A stretch of 64,000 bases of DNA from Flavobacterium sp. SCGC AAA160-P02 (GTDB lineage: Bacteria > Bacteroidota > Bacteroidia > Flavobacteriales > Flavobacteriaceae), in assembly GCA_000383355.1 (NCBI GenBank), contig KB911090.1:260234-324233 (forward strand). Direction: 5' to 3'. The number at the start of each line of letters is the position of its first letter. The stretch's first letter is position 1. Positions 53,121 through 61,332 of this stretch are shown piece by piece. The position numbers and the translations under genes were made by a program. Under the pieces are notes generated by a model. It saw nothing but the letters and a program-made list of their open reading frames with translations, did no database searches and had not been told where the DNA came from.

Positions 53121-53873
53121 ATGGATTTAACTGTATTTATTACAGGAGCTACCTCAGGAATAGGAAAAGCAACTGCAGAATTTTTAGCAAAACACAACTA
53201 TAGGTTAATTCTTTGTGGAAGAAATCAGGATCGATTAAAAGAATTAAAACAAACTCTTGGCAAACAAACAGCCATTACTACTTTACAGTTTGATGTAAGA
53301 GACAAAGAGGCTGTTTTTTCTGCAATAGAAAGTCTTCCTGAAAATTTTAGAGACATAGATGTGTTAATTAACAATGCGGGGAATGCTCATGGAATGAGTT
53401 CTATACAAGATGGAGATATTAATGACTGGGATGCAATGTTAGATATTAATGTAAAAGGATTGTTATATGTCTCTAGAGCAATCTTACCTAAAATGATTGA
53501 AAAAAATACTGGCTTTATTGTTAATATTGGATCTACTGCAGGAAAAGAAGTGTATCCGAAAGGCAATGTTTATTGTGCGTCTAAGTCTGCTGTAGAGGCT
53601 ATTAATAAAGGAATGAGAATGGACTTAAATCAATACAATATTCGGGTAAGCGCTATACACCCTGGGTTGGTAGAAACAGCATTTTCAGATGTTCGTTTTA
53701 AAGGCGACACAGAAAGAGCAAGAAAAGTATACCAAGGCTATAAAGCGCTTCAGCCAGAAGATATTGCAGAGATTATTCATTTTGTAATTACCAGACCTTA
53801 TCATATAAATATTGAAGATTTGGTTGTGTTCCCATCAGCACAAGCAAGCGCAACCATTATTAATAAAAAATAA
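53121..53873 (+). CDS. SDR family NAD(P)-dependent oxidoreductase, YdfG-like
   Basis: A 250-residue classical short-chain dehydrogenase. The cofactor motif is TGATSGIGKATAEFLA, with NNAG in VLINNAGNAHG and the catalytic Tyr-x3-Lys in YCASKSAVEAI, preceded by the serine in GSTAG. The ending resembles YdfG/serine 3-dehydrogenase proteins, which reduce 3-hydroxy acids or malonic semialdehyde. The substrate here is unknown. The next gene starts at the base after its stop. Confidence 0.88.
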   Translation: MDLTVFITGATSGIGKATAEFLAKHNYRLILCGRNQDRLKELKQTLGKQTAITTLQFDVRDKEAVFSAIESLPENFRDIDVLINNAGNAHGMSSIQDGDINDWDAMLDINVKGLLYVSRAILPKMIEKNTGFIVNIGSTAGKEVYPKGNVYCASKSAVEAINKGMRMDLNQYNIRVSAIHPGLVETAFSDVRFKGDTERARKVYQGYKALQPEDIAEIIHFVITRPYHINIEDLVVFPSAQASATIINKK

Positions 53874-54740
53874 ATGAGTACATATTCTAAAATTATAGCG
53901 GGCTGTATGTCTTGGGGAGCATGGGGAAGACAATTTTCTACTCAAGAAATGATTGCTCAAATAAACACCAGCTTAGAGGCGGGCATCACTACTTTTGATC
54001 ATGCAGATATTTATGGCGAATATACCACAGAACACCAATTTGGAAAAGCTTTTGCTAAAAGTGGCATAGAAAGAGAACGCATTCAACTAATTTCTAAATG
54101 TGGTATTCAACATGACGGAGGCACTAGAGACAATGGTATAAAACACTATAACTATTCTAAAGAATATATTATTTGGAGTGTAGAAAAATCACTAAAAGAC
54201 TTACATACACACTATTTAGATCTCTTATTATTGCACAGGCCTAGCCCATTAATGCATCCAAATGAAATAGCAGCAGCAGTTTCTGTATTAAAAGAAAGTG
54301 GAAAAATTTTAGACTTTGGTGTCTCTAATTTTAGTCCTTCGCAGCTTAGTTTACTAGACAATAAGACCGCTGTCTCTGTAAATCAAATAGAATTTTCTTT
54401 AACACAACATTCAGCAATGCACAATGGAGTGTTAGATCAGTTATTACAAAAAGAGATACTACCAATGTCTTGGAGCCCATTAGGAAGTTTTTTTAAAGAA
54501 GCAACTAAAACCAACACTAGGATTAAAAAAGTATTGGATACGTTCACAAAAAAATACAATGCAACAGAAGATCAATTATTATTAGCTTGGATTTTAAAAC
54601 ACCCCTCAGGAGTAATACCTGTTGTTGGAACAACATCAAAAGTTCGACTACAAAATGCAGTAAAAGCATTAGATATTGAGTTAGACTTAGAAGATTGGTT
54701 TACTTTATTGGTAGAATGTCAGGGTCATAAAGTTCCGTAA
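53874..54740 (+). CDS. Aldo/keto reductase
   Basis: A 288-residue TIM-barrel NADPH reductase of the YdhF type. The catalytic tyrosine is in DHADIYGEYTTEHQFGKA, the lysine in LISKCGIQHDGG, and the histidine in LLLLHRPSPLM. FGVSNFSPSQLSLL and IPVVGTTSKVRLQNA complete the cofactor region. The substrate is unknown. It begins directly after the SDR gene and ends two bases before the next gene, so the three are a likely operon. Confidence 0.92.
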   Translation: MSTYSKIIAGCMSWGAWGRQFSTQEMIAQINTSLEAGITTFDHADIYGEYTTEHQFGKAFAKSGIERERIQLISKCGIQHDGGTRDNGIKHYNYSKEYIIWSVEKSLKDLHTHYLDLLLLHRPSPLMHPNEIAAAVSVLKESGKILDFGVSNFSPSQLSLLDNKTAVSVNQIEFSLTQHSAMHNGVLDQLLQKEILPMSWSPLGSFFKEATKTNTRIKKVLDTFTKKYNATEDQLLLAWILKHPSGVIPVVGTTSKVRLQNAVKALDIELDLEDWFTLLVECQGHKVP

Positions 54741-54742
54741 CA

Positions 54743-55882
54743 ATGATTAACAAACGTCTTTTAATTAAAAACTTGCTCAGTCATAATGACGAGAATAGTT
54801 TTTATGACAAAAAGATGAAGCTTTCTTTGAACGGAAAAGAAGGCAAGGCCAAATTTTTAAAACACCTTTGTGCGCTGTCCAATTCTAATCCGGGCAATAA
54901 CTCCTATATTATCATAGGGGTTGAAGATGAAGAAAATAAGATTGTTGGAGTTGATTTTTACGATGACAGTAAAATACAAAACCTGGTGAATGCTTATTTG
55001 GAAAGCCCGCCTAAAATAACCTATGAAAACGTTCCGTTTCCAAGCTTACCTAGACACAAGGTTATTGGGCTAGTAACAATTCATCCAAACAGCCATATTA
55101 CCTCACTACTTAAAAACGCATGGAAATATAGAAGAGAAACTATTTTCTATAGAAGAGGCAGTAATTCTATGCCAGCCTCTAAAAATTTTGAGCTAAGAGA
55201 CACCAATAAAACAATTGTTGAAGCCATAGAAAAAAACGCCAATAACAATATAGAATTAACGCTGGCTGGAGTTTTTGATTTCTTTAATAATCACAAGCCA
55301 GAATACAATCCTCAATACAAGGTTTTTAATGAGCAATTTGTGTTGTGTTGGGCAGGAGAAAAGAAGCATATTGATGGTGAAGAATTTTTTACTCGGGTAG
55401 ATATTGAATTAATTAATGAACAGGTAAGATTGTTTTTTTCATCGCTAGATGAGGTGCAAATTAGTTACAATAAAAACTCTTTTATCATTACAGAATATAT
55501 ACTACTAGGCTTAGATGCTCAAGAAAAGTTTTATCCTCTAGAAAAAACAATCATCAATTTTAAAGAAAACGGAAAACATGATATTGTTACAGAGTTTTTA
55601 TTTGAATCACCTCAGTTTGATGACGTCATGATTCAGCATATTTATCAAAACACCATTACTATTATTTCAAAAATTGAAAAAGGAGTGCCTCTTTCTGTAT
55701 TAGAATATGAAGATGTGCCAAGACTTCCCAAAAATTGTTTACTCTGTTTTTTACATGGTTATTCAGATGCTGTAGCGCAACTCAGAAAAGCAAAAGACTA
55801 TATTAAAAACATAGAAGACAAAACCACGTATATAAAATACAAAGAAGCCACGCGTGCATTTCGAAAGGTGAAATATAGCTAA
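54743..55882 (+). CDS. AlbA_2 (Schlafen-type) domain protein
   Basis: A 379-residue protein. Residues about 30-140 match the AlbA_2 domain: CALSNSNPGNNSYIIIGVEDEENKIVGVDF is its characteristic strand pattern, and WKYRRETIFYRRGSNSMPA its end. The remainder, about 235 residues, is not recognised; no C-terminal winged helix or ATPase was found. AlbA_2 domains bind nucleic acid and occur in Schlafen-like RNases and transcription regulators. Its role here is unknown. It is the last gene of the SDR-AKR run and converges on PhzF. Confidence 0.65.
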   Translation: MINKRLLIKNLLSHNDENSFYDKKMKLSLNGKEGKAKFLKHLCALSNSNPGNNSYIIIGVEDEENKIVGVDFYDDSKIQNLVNAYLESPPKITYENVPFPSLPRHKVIGLVTIHPNSHITSLLKNAWKYRRETIFYRRGSNSMPASKNFELRDTNKTIVEAIEKNANNNIELTLAGVFDFFNNHKPEYNPQYKVFNEQFVLCWAGEKKHIDGEEFFTRVDIELINEQVRLFFSSLDEVQISYNKNSFIITEYILLGLDAQEKFYPLEKTIINFKENGKHDIVTEFLFESPQFDDVMIQHIYQNTITIISKIEKGVPLSVLEYEDVPRLPKNCLLCFLHGYSDAVAQLRKAKDYIKNIEDKTTYIKYKEATRAFRKVKYS

Positions 55883-55895
55883 TTAGCTATCTATA

Positions 55896-56684
55896 TTATT
55901 CAATCCATATAGACCCTATAGAATAGGTTCTTGCCTGACCACTTATAATAACTCTATCGTTTTTATCTAAGCAATTTAATGTGCCTCTTCTTTTGGAGAG
56001 TTGTAGCGCAGTGAGTTCTTTTTTATGAAGTTTCTTTGCCCAAAAAGGAATTAGAGAACAATGAGCAGAGCCTGTTACGGGATCTTCTAAAATAGATGCC
56101 TGTGGGGTAAAAAAACGTGATACAAAATCGCAGGTAGTCCCTTTTGAGGTAACAATTACACCGCCTGTATCAAGATTTATTTGGTCAAATAGCTGCCTGT
56201 TAATTTTAATGTTTTTTATTTCTTTTTCAGTATCATACACTAAAACATAATCTCTTGACTTATACACCTCTTTTGGTGCAATATTTAATGATTTTTCTAT
56301 GATTTTAGGAAGTGCTGCAAGAACAGGCATTCTTGATGGGAAATCTAAAAAATAAAAATCATCTTTTACACAAACACTTAGATCTCCGCTTACCGTCTCA
56401 AAAACAATGTTGTTTGAAGGATATTTTAAAATTGTTTTTAAGCAATGTGCAGTTGCTAAGGTTGCGTGCCCGCATAAATCCATTTCAATTTCTGGCGTAA
56501 ACCATCGCAAATGAAACTTATTTCCTTTTGGAACAAAAAAGGCAGTTTCTGCAACGGCATTTTCTTGTGTAATTTTTAATAAGATGTCATCAGGAAGCCA
56601 AGAAGTTAAAGGAACAACACAGGCCGGATTTCCACCAAAAACAGTATTTGTAAACGCGTCTATTTGATAAAGGTCTAAGGTCAT
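55896..56684 (-). CDS. PhzF family isomerase/epimerase-like protein
   Basis: A 262-residue protein of the PhzF/diaminopimelate-epimerase fold. The opening YQIDAFTNTVFGGNPACVVPL, the catalytic-glutamate region ENAVAETAFF and WFTPEIEMDLCGHATLA, and the second half GSAHCSLIPFWAKKL are the family's conserved blocks. PhzF isomerises trans-2,3-dihydro-3-hydroxyanthranilate, but most family members have no known substrate. Its start overlaps the stop of the DUF2911 gene (ATGA). Confidence 0.9.
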   Translation of the reverse strand: MTLDLYQIDAFTNTVFGGNPACVVPLTSWLPDDILLKITQENAVAETAFFVPKGNKFHLRWFTPEIEMDLCGHATLATAHCLKTILKYPSNNIVFETVSGDLSVCVKDDFYFLDFPSRMPVLAALPKIIEKSLNIAPKEVYKSRDYVLVYDTEKEIKNIKINRQLFDQINLDTGGVIVTSKGTTCDFVSRFFTPQASILEDPVTGSAHCSLIPFWAKKLHKKELTALQLSKRRGTLNCLDKNDRVIISGQARTYSIGSIWIE

Positions 56685-57541
56685 TTTTTAGTTAATAGAG
56701 ATTGCCAAAATAAGTTTGTCTGTTCAATATAATTATCATTTTTTTTGCTCTTTGCCCATTGATTTGCAATTTTAACAGTTATTAAAGCCCCTTTACCATT
56801 ATTGTTTTTGGCTTGTATTTTTGCTTTTAGTAAGCCGTACCGAAAATTTTCAGGACTTTTTTCAAGCGCTTTATCAATAAAATCGAGTGCTTCATTTAAA
56901 TCTTTACCATTATTGCTGTAGTATTGAGCTGCTTCAAAATAGGTTCTATGAGGAATACTTTCTGGAGTTTTCATAAACTCAGTCATTTGTTGCTCTATTT
57001 GGCTGGCTACTTCTAGCTTCATAGGAATTGAAATTAAGGTGTTTTCCCAAACAAGTTGAAGTTCTAAAGAGTCTGATGTGAGTGTTGCAAATTGCATGGT
57101 AAAGCTTTCTACATAGTTCGTTGTTTTTATGGGTTTTACTTCAAACCTAAATATATCGTCAGCTGATTTGTAAGCATCTCCAGCAATACTTCTAAGGGTT
57201 GTGTTTGAATGAATAATAATTGTCCAAAGATCTTCACTAGGAATGGTATAGATTGCATAAGTGCCAGGAAGAATTGTCTGTCCACCAATTTTGGCAGATT
57301 CTGTGAAAGTAATTTTAGTTGAGGCATTTGCTCCTGTTCGCCAAATGGTATTATAGGGCACTAGATTGCCAAATACTTTTCTTCCCTTAGCAGAGGGCCT
57401 AGAATATTCTAAACTAATTTTAGTAAGTCCTATTTCTTGTGAGATTTCACTAAAAGGGCTTAATGTGGGTGTTTTTAATCGTTGACTTTTACAAATAGAA
57501 AAACTTAATAAAAGACAGATAAAAGAAATTGTGTACTTCAT
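56681..57541 (-). CDS. Exported DUF2911 protein
   Basis: A 286-residue protein with a signal peptide ending near the sequence SICKSQ. The middle region carries the DUF2911 pattern: QEIGLTKISLEYSRPSAKGRKVFGNLVPY, WRTGANASTKITF, and GTYAIYTIPSEDLWTIIIH. The C-terminal part has TPR-like helices (DLNEALDFIDKALEKSPENFRYGLLKAK). It is common in Bacteroidota; its function is unknown, and it may be periplasmic or surface located. It is coupled to the PhzF gene. Confidence 0.85.
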   Translation of the reverse strand: MKYTISFICLLLSFSICKSQRLKTPTLSPFSEISQEIGLTKISLEYSRPSAKGRKVFGNLVPYNTIWRTGANASTKITFTESAKIGGQTILPGTYAIYTIPSEDLWTIIIHSNTTLRSIAGDAYKSADDIFRFEVKPIKTTNYVESFTMQFATLTSDSLELQLVWENTLISIPMKLEVASQIEQQMTEFMKTPESIPHRTYFEAAQYYSNNGKDLNEALDFIDKALEKSPENFRYGLLKAKIQAKNNNGKGALITVKIANQWAKSKKNDNYIEQTNLFWQSLLTKK

Positions 57542-57575
57542 GTGGCTGATAATTTATATCATTGAATTCCTAAAT

Positions 57576-58463
57576 TTAGGAATTAATTTTAAATACTTCG
57601 AAAGTTCTAGTCCATTCTAATGCTTTTCCTGCTTTAATATTTATTTTAAAAAACAACTCCGGACTAATTACATGACCCCAACCCCATACATTCATTTTGT
57701 TTGTTTGAAAATTTCCAGTTTCTTGGATTCCTATTTTAGTATTTGAATTTAGTAAGGTCCAAGCAGCATTTTCAAGCTTACCCCCAGAAAGGTTACTAAA
57801 AAAGAACTGTTCTTTGGGCGTCTCCTTAAATGTTATACGGTTACTACCAATAGTAACTTTTTGCTCCGTGTTTACAGTTTCGTCAAAAAGTGGTGGCTCC
57901 AACTTAAAGGGGAATTCCAAGGCATATTCTTTTCCTTTTAAGGCATTGTCTGTCGCCATAAAATTATGTACATATTCATCGGTAACAATTTCTTTCTCAC
58001 CAGTATTGTGAAGGGTGTATTTAACTGTAAAACTAGAAGAATATAATTTAATTTCTTTTGTTAATTTATAGGAATATCCATTAAAAGCTTCTGATGTACA
58101 GTGTATGATTACGGCATTAGCTTCAGTAGAAACAGAAAATTTAGCAGGTTTTACAGCATACTTTTTATGAAATAAGTATTGCTCATTTTCTTTCTTTAAT
58201 AATCCGATACCTATTTTGTGAAACCACCCGCCAATGGCTGTTTCGTGAAAGCCTAAAGGAGTATCTATTCCAAATTCATTGTAAAAGCCTTTCCCAAAAC
58301 ATGCGGTATTTATAAGATCAGTATTCTCAATGGTGGTTAAAGGAATGTTTTGAAATTTTAGCTGAGAAATTTTACCCGTCCAGTCAAATCGTGTACAGCT
58401 ATAATTTTCTGTAGGTGCATCTATATGTAGTTCTAAATGATTGTTTTTAAGAATATGGGCCAT
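57576..58463 (-). CDS. Aldose 1-epimerase-like (galactose mutarotase fold) protein
   Basis: A 295-residue beta-sandwich protein of the aldose epimerase superfamily. The opening LKNNHLELHIDAPTENYSCTRFDWTG and the segment TDEYVHNFMATDNA are similar to DUF4432/YihR-like members. I do not see both canonical mutarotase histidines and the glutamate, so the catalytic activity is uncertain. It has no signal peptide. It lies 13 bp downstream of the amidohydrolase gene on the same strand. Confidence 0.7.
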   Translation of the reverse strand: MAHILKNNHLELHIDAPTENYSCTRFDWTGKISQLKFQNIPLTTIENTDLINTACFGKGFYNEFGIDTPLGFHETAIGGWFHKIGIGLLKKENEQYLFHKKYAVKPAKFSVSTEANAVIIHCTSEAFNGYSYKLTKEIKLYSSSFTVKYTLHNTGEKEIVTDEYVHNFMATDNALKGKEYALEFPFKLEPPLFDETVNTEQKVTIGSNRITFKETPKEQFFFSNLSGGKLENAAWTLLNSNTKIGIQETGNFQTNKMNVWGWGHVISPELFFKINIKAGKALEWTRTFEVFKINS

Positions 58464-58476
58464 GCTAAAAAAAGAA

Positions 58477-59778
58477 TTACTTTTTCATTTCCATATAATC
58501 AACCACTAAGTTTACCATAGCGTTTACACCCGTAATAAAACCACTTTCATCAAGATAAAATTCTGGGGTATGATGTGGTGCAGAAGTTTCAGGGTCTTTT
58601 CCTTTTGGTAAGGCACCTACATAAAAATAGAAGCCAGGTACTTCATTCGCAAAAAAAGAAAAGTCTTCAGCTCCTGTTTCTGCTGGAACTAATACTACAT
58701 TTTTAGCTCCTGTAGATTTTTGAAGAGAGGGAAGCATCTTGGCTGTAAGGGCAATATTATTAAATGTAACAGGGTAATGTGAAGAGTAAGGAAGCTCTAA
58801 AGTGGCTTCAGTTCCGTTTGCTTCAGCTGTTTTAGTTACGATTTGACGAATACGCTCAAAAACTAATTTTTCATCAGCTTCACTTAATGTTCTTACCGTA
58901 CCTAACATTTCTACTTGTTCAGGAATGATATTAGATCTATTTCCTCCGTGAATGGCTCCAATAGTAACTACAGCAGCATTTTTGGTAACATTTACATTAC
59001 GACTCACAATTGTTTGAAGATTATTTATAATTTGAGCAGATACCACTATAGGGTCTACAGATGACCAAGGTTCTGCACCATGTGAAGATTTACCTTTTAC
59101 GGTAATTTTCATGTCGCCAACACCCGCAAACATACCTCCAGGGCGATACGTGATTTTTCCAACTTCTACCTGAGCATTGATGTGAAGGCCAAAAATAACA
59201 TCTACTTTTGGGTTGTTTAAAGCACCTTCTTTAACCATTAATTCTGCGCCGCCTTCTTCACCTTTGGGAGCACCCTCCTCAGCAGGTTGAAAAATAAACT
59301 TAACGGTTCCTTTCAGTTCTTTTTGTATTCCAGATAAAATTTCGGCAACACCCATAAGAATGGCTACATGAGAATCGTGCCCACAAGCATGCATTACAGC
59401 AGTTTCTTTTCCTTCATAAAAGGTAGTTGCTTTTGAAGCAAAAGAAATAGGAGTTCTTTCTAAAACAGGCAAGGCATCCATATCTGCTCTTAAGGCAACT
59501 ACAGGGCCAGGAAGCCCTCCTTTAAGAACTCCAATAACACCTGTAACGCCAACCTCAGTTTTTACTTCCATACCAAGAGATCGTAGATGTTTTGCTACCA
59601 ATGTTGCAGTTCTAAATTCTCGATTCCCCAATTCAGGATTTTGATGAATGTCTCTTCTCCAATCAATAACTTTCTGCTCAATATCTTTAAAGTTTCTTTC
59701 AAGATTATTTGATTGTGCGTTTAGTTTAGGAAAACTTAAAAGCATTATACATGCCAGTAATATGTGTTTTTTTTTCAT
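58477..59778 (-). CDS. Exported M20 family amidohydrolase
   Basis: A 433-residue zinc-dependent amidohydrolase of the M20D group (hippurate or IAA-amino-acid hydrolase type). The signal peptide MKKKHILLACIMLLSFPKLNAQ points to export. Metal ligands are in HACGHDSH (His130, Cys132, His134), and the acidic pair is in PAEEGAPKGEEGG. The ending includes ETGAEDFSFFANEVPGFYFY. The actual substrate, probably an N-acyl amino acid, is inferred from the family. Confidence 0.9.
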   Translation of the reverse strand: MKKKHILLACIMLLSFPKLNAQSNNLERNFKDIEQKVIDWRRDIHQNPELGNREFRTATLVAKHLRSLGMEVKTEVGVTGVIGVLKGGLPGPVVALRADMDALPVLERTPISFASKATTFYEGKETAVMHACGHDSHVAILMGVAEILSGIQKELKGTVKFIFQPAEEGAPKGEEGGAELMVKEGALNNPKVDVIFGLHINAQVEVGKITYRPGGMFAGVGDMKITVKGKSSHGAEPWSSVDPIVVSAQIINNLQTIVSRNVNVTKNAAVVTIGAIHGGNRSNIIPEQVEMLGTVRTLSEADEKLVFERIRQIVTKTAEANGTEATLELPYSSHYPVTFNNIALTAKMLPSLQKSTGAKNVVLVPAETGAEDFSFFANEVPGFYFYVGALPKGKDPETSAPHHTPEFYLDESGFITGVNAMVNLVVDYMEMKK

Positions 59779-60048
59779 TGTATGGTTTTTTTCAATGTCA
59801 GTTTATTCTATTAAGAGAGAAACATCTGTGTGACTGTTTTTAGGATAAACTTTTAAGCAACTAATGTAGCAAAAGAAAATGGGTTAGTATTAGAGTACTC
59901 AATTTTAAACAATTTTAAGACGTAATCTTTTGCAATAACGCCTCTAGTTTATCATCACAGGCTATAATAATTACTTACTTAAAACAATTAATTAGGCTGT
60001 TCCCAGACTTATATTGTAACTTAGACCTCAATTTTAAAAACAATTATT

Positions 60049-60537
60049 ATGATAAAACAGATTAAATTAGTTGGGTTTATTGCAATTACCGCTTTAATTC
60101 TTTCAGCTTGTTCAACGACTGAACAAAAAGAAGTTCTAGACATGGATAAGGTTCGATTAGAAATACAAGCAATGGAAGATGCTTATGCTGCAGGGGAGAA
60201 AGCAAAAGATGCTGATGCTGTAGCCGCTTATTATAGTGATGACGCCATTAGTTACAGTAGAAACACAGAACCGCTATCTGGTAAGGCGGCTATTAGAGAT
60301 AACATTGCAAATAACATTGCAAAAGGGACTGAAGGAAATTATAATGTATACACAGTTGTTGATGTTTTTGCTGAAGGCGATACTGCAATTGAGGTTGGTT
60401 CTTGGGTAGAATTTGATCCTTCTGGCAAAGAAGTTGACAATGGAAATTTCATGTCATATTTTCAAAAGCGTGATGGTAAATATGTTTGTGTGAGAGATAT
60501 GAGCACCACTACTTCTCCAGTTAAGGCTAGTATGTAA
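60049..60537 (+). CDS. SnoaL-like/DUF4440 lipoprotein
   Basis: A 162-residue lipoprotein with lipobox ILSAC (Cys21). The mature part is a cone-shaped NTF2/SnoaL-like fold: an N-terminal helix AMEDAYAAGEKAKDADAVAAYYSDDAISY is followed by GKAAIRDNIANNIAKG and TAIEVGSWVEF. Such domains bind small molecules or act as enzymes; no active-site residues can be assigned here. The upstream 270 bp is non-coding, with nothing recognisable. Confidence 0.75.
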   Translation: MIKQIKLVGFIAITALILSACSTTEQKEVLDMDKVRLEIQAMEDAYAAGEKAKDADAVAAYYSDDAISYSRNTEPLSGKAAIRDNIANNIAKGTEGNYNVYTVVDVFAEGDTAIEVGSWVEFDPSGKEVDNGNFMSYFQKRDGKYVCVRDMSTTTSPVKASM

Positions 60538-60578
60538 GCGAATATTCAATAAAATTTAAAGTCTTGCTAACAATATTT

Positions 60579-60612
60579 TTAATAAAGTGCATTTTTTAAT
60601 GCACTTTATTAA
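60579..60612. terminator. Long hairpin between convergent genes
   Basis: A 15-bp perfect stem, TTAATAAAGTGCATT (60579-60593) with its complement (60598-60612) around TTTT. There is no clear T-tract, so it may be a weak terminator or an RNA-stabilising hairpin. It lies 41 bp after the SnoaL-like gene. Confidence 0.55.
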
Positions 60613-60651
60613 TTAAGTTTTAAGAGCTAGTGAATCTAATAAAAAAGTTAC

Positions 60652-61230
60652 TTATGCTGCTTTTATGTCTTCATAAAATTTTGCATAGCTAATTTGTATG
60701 TACGGAGAAAGCCATAAGAAACCAATTCCTAAAGTTAGTATACAAAGCAACGCCCAACCTATAAAACGTAATCCAAGACAGAAATATTTCCACTTATAAC
60801 CATCCATCATTTCTTTGCTCTTTTTTAAAGCATCCATTGAGCTAATAGCATCATCTTCTGCTAAAATATAAAAGGTTTGTGAGTATGCAATAGCAGCAAT
60901 TATACCTGGTATTATTAGCAACAACATCCAAAGTAAGATAAGCACAACCATTAAAAGATAGGCTCCTAATACAGTGCTATAATTCTTAAACCCTTCAAAA
61001 ATTTGCTCTAATCGTGCATTTTCACCTCTAGAGAGGCTTAACGAAAACATAGAAATACCTACCAACATTGGGCCAGCAATAAAAAGAACGAGAACAGGAC
61101 CCACTGTTGGAATAACTTGAAAAATAGAAATAATTATTCCGTACACTAGAAAGGTTGCAATTGCCAATCCCCAATTTCCAGAGAGTGATTCTCTGGCTTC
61201 TGCCATTAATTCTGTATTTTCTTTTACCAT
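60652..61230 (-). CDS. DUF975-like integral membrane protein
   Basis: A 192-residue protein with about four to five membrane helices. The first region, NTELMAEARESLSGNWGLAIATFLVYGIIIS, matches the opening of DUF975 proteins (AREAL.GNWG), and later segments carry ISSMDALKKSKEMMDGYKWKYF and a final helix LLCILTLGIGFLWLSPYI. Members are of unknown function. It is between the SnoaL-like and the BNR-repeat genes on its own strand. Confidence 0.8.
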   Translation of the reverse strand: MVKENTELMAEARESLSGNWGLAIATFLVYGIIISIFQVIPTVGPVLVLFIAGPMLVGISMFSLSLSRGENARLEQIFEGFKNYSTVLGAYLLMVVLILLWMLLLIIPGIIAAIAYSQTFYILAEDDAISSMDALKKSKEMMDGYKWKYFCLGLRFIGWALLCILTLGIGFLWLSPYIQISYAKFYEDIKAA

Positions 61231-61332
61231 TTTTATTTTTTTAGTTGAATAGTTTTTTTGTTAAATCAAGATAGTTAACATAGCAAAAATTATTTTAAGT
61301 TGACTAAATTTTTTAAACTTCATAATAGCTCA

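Noticed and set aside
59779..60048. The 270-bp gap before the SnoaL-like gene as an RNA gene or relic
   Set aside because: No tRNA-like fold, strong hairpin or coherent reading frame was seen.
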